Shown: piece after piece, positions 34,707 through 46,369 of the stretch
Numbering within the stretch: position 1 is the stretch's first letter
How the letters are laid out: each line of letters opens with the position of its first letter
Assembly (NCBI GenBank): GCA_009746045.1
Contig: RPFO01000246.1
Coordinates: forward strand, 729,642-789,641
Reading direction: 5' to 3'
Length of the DNA stretch: 60,000 nt
DNA from: Mesostigma viride
Taxonomy: Eukaryota > Streptophyta > Mesostigmatophyceae > Mesostigmatales > Mesostigmataceae
The notes under the pieces: model-generated
The model's input: only the letters and a program-made list of their open reading frames with translations
Database searches by the model: none
Told to the model about the DNA's origin: nothing
Position numbers and translations under genes: made by a program

Positions 34707-35764
34707 CGCAACCGCGCAGTGGACGGAGCTCGCGAACTACTTGCGGAGTTCAAGCTCCAGATTGACTGCTACCCCTGCACGGGAGCGCGATGCGCGCGGG
34801 GATGAGTGACCTCGCCAAACCCGCAGACAGCAGGGGAAAATCGCTTACAGGCGGTGGAGCAGAGGAAAATCCACGTGTGAGCTTTCTGCGCGTTTGTAAC
34901 TGGTTCCTCAGGATAAAGTTTGGTCCAACAGCCCAAAAGTTTGCGACGGTTATATCTGGAGCTCGCGAACACAGGAAATCGCAGAGTTTTCTAGTAGGAG
35001 CCATCTGGGCATACGGACCTCTGCCAAATGGCTCATCTGGATGTAACGCACAAAAACCCTGATAATATGGACGCCGTGGTTTGACCTTTTCGTGATTGGT
35101 CGCAACGAAATTTCGCGCAGCTCATTCGTCAAGCGGACCGTAAGTCGCGCCGCTGAGTGGCTGGAGCCGAAAGCCGTTCGAAAGAGTGTTAGCTAAAATT
35201 GTGCCAAGGCTGCGTTTTACAAGCTTTAGTATACCACCGCAACCGCGCAGTGGACGGAGCTCGCGAACTACTTGCGGAGTTCAAGCTCCAGATTGACTGC
35301 TACCCCTGCACGGGAGCGCGATGCGCGCGGGGATGAGTGACCTCGCCAAACCCGCAGACAGCAGGGGAAAATCGCTTACAGGCGGTGGAGCAGAGGAAAA
35401 TCCACGTGTGAGCTTTCTGCGCGTTTGTAACTGGTTCCTCAGGATAAAGTTTGGTCCAACAGCCCAAAAGTTTGCGACGGTTATATCTGGAGCTCGCGAA
35501 CACAGGAAATCGCAGAGTTTTCTAGTAGGAGCCATCTGGGCATACGGACCTCTGCCAAATGGCTCATCTGGATGTAACGCACAAAAACCCTGATAATATG
35601 GACGCCGTGGTTTGACCTTTTCATGATTGGTCGCAACGAAATTTCGCGCAGCTCATTCGTCAAGCGGACCGTAAGTCGCGCCGCTGAGTGGCTGGAGCCG
35701 AAAGCCGTTCGAAAGAGTGTTAGCTAAAATTGTGCCAAGGCTGCGTTTTACAAGCTTTAGTATA
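34707..35764. repeat. Tandem duplication of ~530 bp
   Basis: 34707-35237 and 35238-35764 are nearly identical; the only difference I noticed is ttttcgtgattgg versus ttttcatgattgg. The copies join at cgcaaccgcgcag. This is either a very recent duplication or an assembly artefact. Complement frames in it are duplicated shadows. Confidence 0.92.
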
Positions 35765-36488
35765 TATGTTGACAACTGACTGTTGTTGTTGGGCCCACGC
35801 CGCACATGGGCAAGATTTGAGAAGGCCGAGGGCCAGGATACAACAGCACGCCATCACAAACAGACAAGAACCAAAGATACTCAGCGGGCTGACTGACTGA
35901 CTGACTGACCCGGCCTCGCGGTGTTCCGTACCAAAGTGCCAACAATTGGCCGCGCAGGTAAGTACTTCACGAGCTACTGTAGAAACCTCTCGGCCACTAC
36001 AGATTCTCTGCTGCCCATTTGCGGCGTGGGACACAACAACAACAACCAATATGTACTGTAGAAGCCTCTAGAAGTCAACGGGTAGAACTGGACTGGCGCT
36101 GTTGCCGGCATGATACGGTACAGGATGCACATTTTTTTTGAAACACAAGTCACAACCTTCAAAAACTCTTGCTCCGGCCAGGCGCTCTTGCCCCAGTTGC
36201 CTGACACGCAGACGCCAATCCGGCTTTCCGAGTACGGTTTAGAAGGCGCCGCGCCCTAGATGCACAAGTAATTCCTCTTCCCGCCAAACGTAACGCTCAG
36301 CCAGAAAGATCTTCATGCAGCGGGCTGTTTCCGGGTGCCGACTAGTGCCTCGGCGCTCCTTATCCAGATGTGAGACGACAATCATGGCCCGGCCACATTG
36401 GGTAGATATTGCCTGCTGCCGTTGTGAGTAAGGTTGCTCTTTTCCGCCATATCCCGGAAAACTCGCCTTGCACACCTCCAAAACCACC
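35765..36488. other. Upstream region of the plastocyanin gene
   Basis: Includes a (GACT)n run at 35889-35908. No upstream gene is visible. The promoter and 5' leader of the plastocyanin gene must lie here. I saw no convincing TATA box or copper-response core close to the start and do not claim one. Confidence 0.4.
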
Positions 36489-37128
36489 ATGGCTTCCGTC
36501 GCCGCCGTTGCCATCCCAGTTTTCTCCGGCTTCAAGGCCGAGAAGGTCGAGCGCAAGGCCGTTGTTGCCGCCAAGGCCCCAGTCGCCGTCGGTGTGCGCT
36601 GCTCCCTGAACGCGAAGTCCCTGGCCATGGGTGCCGTGGCCGCGGCCACCTCCCTGGCTCTGACTGCCAGCGCTAACGCCATCGTCGTGAAAATGGGCTC
36701 TGACTCTGGTGCCCTGGTCTTCGAGCCAAACAACTTCTCCGTTGCCGCCGGCGAGGCCATCACCTTCAAGAACAACGCTGGTACGTGACGCTTTTTTAGC
36801 TCTGCCAAGCACCTGCCGGTCTATCATTCCGTTGTGTTCTATCGTGTGTGTGTGTGTGTTTCCATTGTGTTGCTACTGTTTGTTTTCTAACTGTGGGATG
36901 CATGTTTCCTGCGCTGTATTGCTGTGCTTCCCAGGCTTCCCCCACAACATCGTCTTCGACGAGGACGAGGTCCCCGCCGGCGTTGATGCCGATGCCATCT
37001 CCCACCCAGCCCTGGTCAACGCCCCGGGTGAGACCTACGAGGTTAAGCTTTCCAAGGCCGGCACCTACGCCTTCTACTGCGAGCCCCATCAGGGTGCTGG
37101 CATGACCGGCAAGGTCACTGTCAAGTAA
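36489..37128 (+). CDS. PETE: Plastocyanin, chloroplast precursor
   Basis: Two exons, 36489-36780 and 36935-37128, join across a 154-base GT-AG phase-1 intron to give 161 residues. The start ATG lies in caccATGG. Residues 1 to about 64 are a bipartite transit sequence: a basic stroma-targeting part ([17 protein letters not shown]), then a hydrophobic thylakoid-transfer segment ending in SANA, the likely lumenal cleavage site. The mature domain of about 97 residues has all four type-1 copper ligands: His in FPHN, then Cys, His and Met in [11 protein letters not shown]. It carries electrons from cytochrome f to photosystem I in the thylakoid lumen. The acidic patch DEDE and the [11 protein letters not shown] segment fit chlorophyte plastocyanins. 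The gene is intact and isolated between repeat-rich flanks. Coding GC is clearly higher than in the surroundings. Confidence 0.98.
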
Positions 37129-37181
37129 ATTTCTAAACCAAACGGACGGGGTGAATATTCCTGTTCACCTTAATCTTCAAA

Positions 37182-37186
37182 TGTAA
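37182..37186 (+). promoter_or_regulatory. Possible polyadenylation signal TGTAA
   Basis: TGTAA, the usual poly(A) signal of many green algae, lies 54 bases after the plastocyanin stop codon. Position and sequence fit, but no transcript end is visible. Confidence 0.45.
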
Positions 37187-38149
37187 ATGAGTAATGAAGG
37201 CATTCTTTTTTGTTCGACATTTTTTATTGTGACCATTGTGTATTTTTGAAAACAAAAACAATTTTCGGTCCATTGGTTTTGCAGTGATCTTAACAAGTGT
37301 ACTTTGTGTGGTGTTTGTTACGGAATCCCCACACACACATGTACATCCCACCGATGCTAAGTGACTTGGGGGCAGTTTCAAGCAATAATGTGTGGCCTGG
37401 CACCTCACCGCCGCTGTTGAATGCAGCGCAGTAGTGTGCGCAGTTTACGATTTCTCCCTAGCAATTTGAGGCGTCAGTGCTTTCGCTTAGAGGATCATGA
37501 GCTGGATGTGACGCAGTCACATTTTAAAATCTGTCTTCCGCGAATGAGTTTTTGTTTCTCTAAAAATCAACCCATGGTTGTCTGATTGATAATTAGAACA
37601 TCTTTCAAGCTTTGTAGTACTCTGTGCTGCATGAACAATGGTGGCTACCTGTATTAATGTGCTATGTTGTGTTTTGGTGTGGCTTGGGGGCTGTGAGTTC
37701 TACGGTTTGATTTTAAGCGAGACAAAGGACTATGAGTATTTGCTTGGGAGGAAATACGCACAGCAGCCTGCGATGCGGCTGTTGTTTCAGGAGCACCAGC
37801 AGGCTGAGATTCGTCTAATTTGTAAAAGCGTATGAGTAATATCAAGGAGACAACAGACAAGCAGTTATATGATGAGGAAAAGGTAGAAAAGATGGAGTTG
37901 GGCTCAGTACCGGTTTTATATGAGACAGCTGGTATTAACTATTTTATGGCCAGTCTTCAAGCAGTGCAGATTGCAACTAGCAGGGCACTCTCGCACTGCG
38001 ACGGCGCTCAGACGAGCCATGGCTGACGGCGGAGCTAATAACTTTCCCGTAACCAAATTCGGCCGTAAATATCACAATCGCTTCGTCTTTCTAAGACGCA
38101 CACGCAGATATATCTTCCCGAAGCTATTACACAATATTTAAAAAATAAA
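37187..38149. other. Intergenic sequence with one weak frame
   Basis: A + frame at 37638-37835 (MVATCINVLCCVLVWLGG...) has a hydrophobic start but no known domain. A caaggagacaac word at 37843-37854, preceded by AT, matches the third retroposon family's end. Nothing else was recognised. Confidence 0.35.
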
Positions 38150-38388
38150 AAATTAAATTGTAACATGCCTCCGTTGGGAGATCATGTAGCACATATTCCA
38201 TGATGGGTGGGTGGAGTGGAGGAAGCCGTGTAATCGAACTATAACCTAACTCTAAGCTATCTAGTCTAGAAAAAGCCTAAAGTTCTACACTACTAATCAA
38301 AACGCCTCCTCTTGGGGGGAGGTGGCTTGCCCACAGGGTCTGGCGTGTGAGCCTTGACAATCTGCTGCCACCGCGTCTTGTTCTGCAT

Positions 38389-41131
38389 TAACTAATTAAT
38401 TACTTAAAATCATAGCTCCGTGGGGAGCATATGTAACACATAGCCCTGAGAAAGGGGCATCTATGGGTTTGTATGAGGGCTCACAGGCAGTAGTGCGGAC
38501 TGCGGAAGGCACCACCCCACCATTCCCCTTCACCACGGGGTGTGGCAAGGTTGTGTCCTGTCGCCATACCTGTTCATTATTGTCGTGGATCACGTCATGC
38601 GCCGAGCACGTGCGCGCTTTACTGCTCTTAAGGGGTTCGAGCCAGGCTTGGACATCCTTAACGAGAAAGAGCACGGCGGGGTTGAGCCTGGCTACCGCCT
38701 GGCCGACCTGATTTATGCGGATGACACCACCCTCATCGCGCGCCCCGAGGACATTCAGACCTGGCTGGACTGTCTGGGCCTGGAGGCGAGGGCGGTGGGG
38801 TTGGAGATTAGTGTCAAAACTGAGGCGATGGTGATTGGGGCCTCCAGTCCACCGCCGCTGCCGCGCCTGCTCGACGGGACGACGGTCCCGTTCCGCGACC
38901 GCTTCAAACTGTTAGGGAGCTGACTCCCTGACACAGCCGACGATGTGGACACCCGCATTGGCCTGGCCTGGGCTAGGCTCCGTTCGCTCAACACCTACTG
39001 GCGCTCCAAGGGCCTGGGCGAACACCGCAAGCGCATGCTCTTCAAGGTCCTCGTCCTCACGGTGCTCACGTATGGCGCCGAGGCGTGGACACTCACCCCC
39101 ACACTGGCATCTAGGCTATACGGCACAGTTTACAGGATGCTCCGACAGGTCCTGAACGTAGGGTTTTCCAAGCGCCCGTCATCAGAGTCTTTGTATCAGG
39201 GCATGCCTCGTATTTTGGACGAGATTAGACAGCGTAGGATAGCAATTGTAGGACACCTTGCTCGCACCAGCCAGGTCGACACCGCCCTTGGTCTGGCAGG
39301 TCCTCAGCGGCTTGGCCAGCCAGGGCGGCACATTCTGACCTGGCCTGGCCCCAAGGGCATTGCCAAAAAGGTAGGGAAACATGTCACGAACTACGTACAG
39401 ATGTTGCTGGATGACCTACGGGTCCCAGCCCAGTTTGAATACCGCATCCACTCTCTCTCCCTTCTTTGGACCGCCATGCAGAACAAGACGCGGTGGAAGA
39501 GAATTGTCAAGGCTCACACGCCCGACCCTGTGGGCAAACCACCTCCCCCCAAGCGGAGGAGGCGTTTTGATGAGTAGGGTAGTTAGGACTTTTCTAGACT
39601 AGCTAGATTAGAGTTAGGTTAGTTCCATTACGCGGCTCCTTCCACCCCACCCATCCATCAAGGAATATGTGCTACATGATCTCCCAACGGAGGCATGTTA
39701 TAATTTAATAATTTAATTTAATTTAATTTAATGTAATGGGTTTGTAATACAATCAGGGCGACAACCTGCAGGTGTAGGATGTACAACTATCACCTGCTCT
39801 GGGTGCACAAGGTGCACCTGCACCGCCATGATGGTTCATGCCTCCTAAACAAGCACAGGCACACAAGGCGGCTTGAGGAGAGGGCCTTAGTAGAAGGCCT
39901 GCATGACATATAGGGTGGAAGGTATGTGGCTAGGCTATAACTGGGGTACACATGGCCTCTCAGCAGAGAGTAACTCCCTGCATGGGCAAAGCATGACTCG
40001 AAATTGCTACGGCTATTGTAAGGGCGGGTGTGGGCCCATCACGTAGGCATACATGGCCACGTCACTAAGCTTTCTAGTCTACACTACTGCTATATATTCC
40101 CTAGGCTGGGGTGGCTGGGGTGGCTGGGGAGGCAGGGGTCGCCTGCCAGGGCTTGTGGGCGACGTAGATGTCCGCCCCGGCCTTCCAGTAGACCGGCTTC
40201 TGCCCCGCCGTATGCCGAAGCTGGAGGTAGGTCGGCCATAGCTCCCGTCGCCGTTGTTGCTGCGTCAAGGTCAAGTCGTCGTCCAGCGTGTAGGAGGTCC
40301 CCCCAAGCCGCTTGCGACACTTGAGGAACTCCATCTTATCCGCCATGGTGTCGAAGGTGAGGAGCAAGGGGGAGGGGCCGGCCTTACCCCGCGAGCGGGG
40401 AAGGCGGGTCACCCCCCGCGGCTTGCCCTTACCAGTGATAGCCATGGGGACAAGGATTTTGTTCTCAAACGCCAGGGCAAGGGTCTCGGAGGTCTCGCCC
40501 TCAGTGCAGCGGGTCGAAGTGCTTGACTATGATGTTAAGTAAGGCTGCGCTTGGCGAGCTCGGCCTCCTCGCGGAGGTCCAGCGTCTGCTGCTTAAGCTG
40601 GGCGGCGACGGCGGAGGTGGTGGAGGTGGCGTGCTGCTTAAGCATGTCCGCCCAGGTTGGGATGGGAGGAGCATCGCCGGCAGGGCCAGCAGGGGCTGGC
40701 CGAGCGGCGATGTCCTTCACCGCCTGGGCAGTGATGCCGGCGGTGTTCTGCAAGCATTCGATGGCTATGGCATTGTCCTGCAGGCGCTTGTCGATGGCGA
40801 GGAGCTGGGCGGTGAGGGCGTCGGTTGTGCATGGTGGAGGTGGAGGCGAGGAGCTTGGAGGTGGCGGTGGTGGTGGAGGAGAGTCCTGAGGGGAACTGCT
40901 CGGCAGCCAGCGTGCCACCCATGGCCGCCACATCTGCGGCGAGGGGTGTCACGTGCTGCACGAGGGCCTGGTTGATGATGGAGCGGATTTCGGAGGTGCC
41001 GGATTCATGGAAATGGGGGCCCAGATCTCGGCGACAGAGCGCCCGAGGAGGGAGCAGAGGGCGAGGAGCTGAAGGCGGGGGCGGGGGTAGCTGGACAGAT
41101 TCGGAGGGAAAGTGCCGACCACGCGGCCAGT
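38389..41131 (-). mobile_element. Half-LINE (ORF1 only), split by LINE copy D
   Basis: The complement encodes ORF1 with frameshifts. The N-terminal part is a likely coiled coil (AIDKRLQDNAIAIECLQ; SAVAAQLKQQTLDLREEAEL), about 41100-40535. The C-terminal domain has YTLDDDLTLTQQQRRRELWP and QKPVYWKAGADIYV, to 40101. ORF1 is followed by ~400 bases like those of the nested element at 23942-24526, then the shared LINE terminus and an attaattag tail at 38389-38465. No ORF2 is present. LINE copy D interrupts it at 38474-39735. Confidence 0.8.
38474..39735 (+). mobile_element. Family-1 LINE copy D, 5'-truncated, youngest-looking copy
   Basis: Flanked by an 11-bp duplication ATGGGTTTGTA (38463-38473 and 39736-39746). 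It encodes the last two thirds of the reverse transcriptase: GCVLSPYLFIIVVDHVMRRA, the catalytic box DLIYADDTTLIARPED, then an in-frame TGA at 38921-38923. A long intact frame follows to 39577 (TYGAEAWTLT, RRIAIVGHLARTSQ, KPPPPKRRRRFDE). One frameshift near the start and one stop make it inactive. The (TTTAA)n tail is at 39700-39733. Confidence 0.9.
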
Positions 41132-43589
41132 TTCTGTATGCCGGCAGTCCAAAGAAGGGAAGAAGAGGGGATGCGGTGTTCAAACTGGGCTGGGACCACT
41201 AGGTCGTCCAGCAACATCTGGGTGTAGTTCGTGACAGGTTTCCCTACCCTTTGGCCTTTTGGGAATGCCCTTGGGGCCAGGCCAGGTCAGAATGTGCCGC
41301 CCTGGCTGGCCAAGCCGCTGAGGACCTGCCAGACCAAGGGCGGTGTCGACCTGGCTGGTGCGAGCAAGGTGTCCTACAAATGCTAGATCCTACGCTGCCT
41401 AATCTCGTCCGAAATACGAGGCATATACCATGGTACAAAGACTCTAATGACGGGCGCTGGGAAAACCCTACGTTAAGGACCTGTCGGAGCATCCTGTAAA
41501 CCGTGCCGTTGAGCCTGGCTGCCAGACTGTGTGGGTGTGAGTGTCCACGCCTCGGCGCCATATACGTGAGCACCGGGAGGACGAGGACCTTGAAGAGCAT
41601 GCGCTTGCGGTGCTCGCCCAGGCCCTTCGAGCGCCAGTAGGTGTTGAGCGAACGGAGCCTGGCCCAGGTCAGGCCGATGCGGGTGTCCATGATCGTCTGC
41701 AGTGTCAGGGAGCCAACTCCCCAACAGTTTGAAGCGATCGCGGAACGGGATCGACCTCCGTCCCGTCGAGCAGGCGTGGCAGCCGTGGTGTCACTGGAGG
41801 CCCCAATCACCATCGCATCATCAATTAAGGACAACGCCATCGCCATCGAGGTCCTGCAAAACGTACACCGCAGGCCTCACCGCCCTGGGCGGTGAAGGGC
41901 ATTGCCGCCAAGCCAGCTGGCCCGGCGGGCGATGCTATATACTCCCACCCAGACCTGGGCGGACATGCTTAATCAACACACCACTGACCACCTCCACCAC
42001 CTCCGCCGTCGCAGCACAGCTCCAGCAGCAGACGCTCGACCTCCGTGAGGAGGCCCAGCTCGCCAAGCGCAGCCTTAGTCATCATCAAGAACTTGGACAT
42101 AGTGGAAGGTGAGAATTCCGAGAAGCTTGCCCAAGCGTTTGAGAGCAAAATCCTTGATCGCATGGGCCTTACTGGTGAGATTGAGCTGCCAGGTCGCCCA
42201 CCGTCTTCCCCAGGCCCGCGGGGTACCTAAGGCAGGGGCGCCCCCGCTTCTTCGATCTCACCTTTAAGAACCCGGCGGACAAGATTTCGTTTCTCAGACG
42301 CCGCAAGCGGCTCGAGAAGACTCCCTTCACCCTGGACGACGACTTGACCCTGGCCGGCCGGCGGGAGCTAAGGCCGACCTACCTCCATGCAGCAGTCCAG
42401 CAGACCGCGGCGGGGAAGCCGGTGTACTGGAAGGGGGCGGCCATCTACGTCGGCCACAAGCCCTGGCACGCGACCCCCGCGGCCCTAGCACGGCTCCCGG
42501 CAGACAGCCCAGCTTAGGGGAATACAGCAGTAGTAGTGTAGAATAGTAAGGCCTAGGTAGCCGTGGCCTTATCAAGGAGACAACCAGCGCATATACATGT
42601 ACGCCTATTATGGGCCCCCTACCAGCTGATCTGCATGCAGGAGCATCCATCGGACGTCGCACGGTGCTATCTGCATGGCACGGTGCGCACTGATCGCCTG
42701 GCAGGCGGTTGGCGTTTTTACTTCGCTGGTGCAGTACTGCCCAGTGGGATGCCTGGCAGGCCAACGTGGTGTTGGCCTTTTGTGTTCGCCGCTGGCAGCT
42801 GCCAGCCTCAGCACGCTTAAGTTTCTAACCCTGGCACGCCTTACGGCAGTGGCACATTTCACCTCAATTGAGGGGCGGTCTAAGCACCACCTCACGGTTG
42901 GGGTGGGTTACGCACCCCATAGTGGTCAGTAATCCAGTTGGAACGCCAGAAGTTCTTCGAGGACTTGCATAACCTAGCTTGAGGGGGCCACCGCGCGGCC
43001 CACCACTCCTTGGTTATGCTGCTCGACGCCAATGCCACGCTCCCCGTGGGCACTGCTGCCATGCAGTCCGGCTATGTGCCTGCCGGCACGGCTCACTAAC
43101 GACAACCGTACGGCTCCTTTTCTGCCTTTTTGCGGGATATCTAGCGGGATGATTGCTGTCAACTGCCACTTCCAACGTCCCTCACAGGACAGTGGTCACT
43201 TTTCGGGGCCAGCTAACGACTGTCAGGCCTGTCTGGACTACGTGGTGGTACGGCAGCCCAGGTGCACTTCGGTTCTGGATACCCGAGTGTTCGACCCACC
43301 CACAACGGTCTGAAAGTGCCAAAAAATAGCCTTATTACTCCTGCACAACGCAATTATAGTCGAAACATGCTAGATCTTGGTAGGTAGCATCTTCAGGACA
43401 CTAGTAGAAGGATTGCAACTTTCCGGACCTACCGGACCTCAGCTGACCTATTTTTGGCATGTCTATTTTTAGCATTTTTCAGGATTTTAATATAAACAAA
43501 TACCTTCTAATATGCAAATGAAGAGTTCTTGACCTGGCTGTTTGCAAGTAAGTTGATACTCATGACTAATGACTGTACACAAGATCTGA

Positions 43590-44130
43590 TGGTCATCCAA
43601 CCGCATTTGGTGACAAAATGCCACCAAATGCTAGCAAAAATGTGCGTTTTTCGTATTTTTCATCACATTTCATGGCAGTTTCCATACAAGATGTGCTCCG
43701 TTGAGGCTGGAAACTTGCAGGCATCTTAAACATCATTATTCTAGACATCCCACAAAAATTCAGGTCCATCATATGGTATTTGATGTCAGTTTGCTCACAA
43801 ATGTTACAAAAAATGCACGGTTTTCGTATTTTTCATCACATTTCATGGCAGTTTCCATACAAGATGTGCTCAGTTGAGGCTGGAAACTTGCATGCACCTT
43901 TGCCATCGTTATTTTAGACATTCAACAAAAATTCAGGCCCATCATGGTTTATTTGATGTCCATTTGCTCACAAATGTTACCAAAAATGCACCTATTTCGC
44001 AATTTTCAACACATTTCATTGCAGTTTCCATACAAGATGTGCTCTGTTGAGGCTGGAAACTTGCATGCACCTTTGCCATCATTATTTTAGATATTCCACA
44101 AAAACTCAGGCCCATCATATTCTATTTGGT
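43590..44130. repeat. ~173-bp tandem repeat, about three units
   Basis: The word ttccatacaagatgtgct followed by gttgaggctggaaacttgca recurs with spacing 173 (atgtgct at 43691, 43864 and 44037), diverging by a few percent. It lies inside the TIR element. No coding potential. Confidence 0.85.
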
Positions 44131-44480
44131 AGAGTTATCAACGCCATACCTGCCAGTTTCCACTGCAAATGCTTACTATACCCATGGATGCGAAACTGCC
44201 ATTGTGGAATACATGGTCAGCTCCAAATTAGATTACTCATTAAAACATGAAAACCATTCACAAGTGATAAAACACAACCTCCAGGAGCCACACACAAAAG
44301 TTCATCGATATAAACACTGGCTGGGCACAGCTGACAATATGCACATGTGGCCATGTGGATGCTCACGCAATCTCCATTATACGGAGGGGCTTGCTGAAAA
44401 TAATATTGGCAGCTGTCGAATGGGCTAGAAAGGTCATTTTACATGTACACCCACAGCATGCCAAGTATTGTAGCTGAAAA

Positions 44481-44645
44481 TTACTCCACAGGCGGCACGG
44501 CGTTGATGCGTTTGCGCGCCCTCATCTCGGTATCGCGAGGAGGTAGTGGCACCTCCCTGCACAATTTCTGCCTTACCTTGTCAGCCTTCATGTCCTGCAC
44601 CAACATGGACACCCCCGTACCCTTGCCATTGGCATCACAGCCCAG
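44481..44645 (-). pseudogene. Candidate captured terminal exon of unknown gene
   Basis: A complement frame of 54 codons reads GCDANGKGTGVSMLVQDMKA ... RARKRINAVPPVE and then a stop. Its composition is protein-like, unlike the surrounding satellites, and a TAG just upstream could serve as acceptor. I recognise no family. Being inside a TIR element, it could be a captured host-gene fragment. Confidence 0.25.
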
Positions 44646-44707
44646 CTAATTGAACAGTGGTTGGTGCAGCGCTTGGTGTCCTCCTTGCGCATGTGGTGCA
44701 TGTGCAA

Positions 44708-46369
44708 GTGAGTGAGTGAGTGAGTGAGTGAGTGAGTGAGTGAGTGAGTGAGTGAGTGAGTGAGTGAGTGAGTGAGTGAGTGAGTGAGTGAGTGAGTGAG
44801 TGAGTGAGTGAGTGAGTGAGTGAGTGAGTGAGTGAGTGAGTGAGTGAGTGAGTGAGTGAGTGAGTGAGTGAGTGAGTGAGTGAGTGAGTGAGTGAGTGAG
44901 TGAGTGAGTGAGTGAGTGAGTGAGTGAGTGAGTGAGTGAGTGAGTGAGTGAGTGAGTGAGTGAGTGAGTGAGTGAGTGAGTGAGTGAGTGAGTGAGTGAG
45001 TGAGTGAGTGAGTGAGTGAGTGAGTGAGTGAGTGAGTGAGTGAGTGAGTGAGTGAGTGAGTGAGTGAGTGAGTGAGTGAGTGAGTGAGTGAGTGAGTGAG
45101 TGAGTGAGTGAGTGAGTGAGTGAGTGAGTGAGTGAGTGAGTGAGTGAGTGAGTCAGTGAGTCAGTGAGTCAGTGTGTGTGTGGGGGTGGGGGGGGTGGGG
45201 GGGGGTGGGTGGGTGGGTGGGTGGTGAGTGAGTGAGTGAGTGAGTGAGTGAGCGAGCGAGCAGGAGTGGGTGGGTGGGTGGGTGGGTGGGTGGGTGGGTG
45301 GGTGGGTGGGTGGGTGGGTGGGTGGGTGGGTGGGTGGGTGGGTGGGTGGGTGGGTAGGTGGGTGGGTGGGTGGGTGGGTGGGTGAGTGAGCGAGCGAGCT
45401 TTTGAGGGAGGGAGGGAGGGAGGGAGGGAGGGAGGGAGGGAGGGAGGGAGGGAGGGAGGGAGGGAGGGAGGGAGGGAGGGAGGGAGGGAGGGAGGGAGGG
45501 AGGGAGGGAGGGAGGGAGGGAGGGAGGGAGGGAGGGAGGGAGGGAGGGAGGGAGGGAGGGAGGGAGGGAGGGAGGGAGGGAGGGAGGGAGGGAGGGAGGG
45601 AGGGAGGGAGGGAGGGAGGGAGGGAGGGAGGGAGGGAGGGAGGGAGGAGGGAGGGAGGGAGGGAGGGAGGGAGGGAGGGAGGGAGGGAGGGGGAGGGAGG
45701 GAGGAGGGAGGGAGGGAGGGAGGGAGGGAGGGAGGGAGGGAGGGAGGGAGGGAGGGAGGGAGGGAGGGAGGGAGGGAGGGAGGGAGGGAGGGAGGGAGGG
45801 AGGGAGGGAGGGAGGGAGGGAGGGAGGGAGGGAGGAGGGAGGGAGGGAGGGAGGGAGGGAGGGAGGGAGGGAGGAGGGAGGGAGGGAGGGAGGGAGGGAG
45901 GGAGGGAGGAGGGAGGGAGGAGGGAGGGAGGGAGGGAGGGAGGGAGGGAGGAGGGAGGGAGGGAGGGAGGAGGGAGGGAGGGAGGGAGGGAGGGAGGGAG
46001 GAGGGAGGGAGGGAGGGAGGGAGGGAGGGAGGGAGGGAGGGAGGGAGGGAGGGAGGGAGGGAGGAGGGAGGGAGGGAGGGAGGGAGGGAGGGAGGGAGGG
46101 AGGGAGGGAGGGAGGGAGGGAGGAGGGAGGGAGGGAGGGAGGGAGGGAGGGAGGGAGGGAGGGAGGGAGGGAGGGAGGGAGGGAGGAGGGAGGGAGGGAG
46201 GGAGGGAGGGAGGAGGGAGGGAGGGAGGAGGAGGGAGGAGGGAGGGAGGGAGGAGGGAGGGAGGGAGGGAGGGAGGGAGGGAGGGAGGGAGGGAGGGAGG
46301 AGGGAGGGAGGGAGGGAGGGGGAGGGAGGGAGGGAGGGAGGAGGGAGGGAGGGAGGGAGGGAGGGAGGG
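44708..46369. repeat. Chain of three tetranucleotide arrays: (GTGA)n, (TGGG)n, (GGGA)n
   Basis: (GTGA)n runs 44708 to about 45172, then a short GT/G-rich join. (TGGG)n runs about 45268-45382, and (GGGA)n about 45402-46369 with many GGA slips. Each differs from the next by one base of the unit, and the joins (gtgagtgagcgagcgagc) are repeated at 45224-45260 and 45382-45400. Pro-Ser-Leu and Gly-Arg-Glu frames are artefacts. Confidence 0.95.

Larger units (their letters stand above)
38150..41830 (-). mobile_element. Family-1 LINE copy E/G, split by a half-LINE
   Basis: Two parts on the complement belong to one element. 41830 to about 41132 covers the reverse transcriptase C-terminus (AMVIGAS, MDTRIGLTWARLRSLNTYWR, HRKRMLFKVLVLPVLTY). 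38388 to 38150 covers the last residues (QNKTRW, AHTPDPVGKPPPP), the 3' untranslated region and the tail. The break falls inside the same codon region and is flanked by TTCTGCAT (38381-38388) and TTCTGTAT (41132-41139), an aged target-site duplication of the half-LINE between them. Confidence 0.8.
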
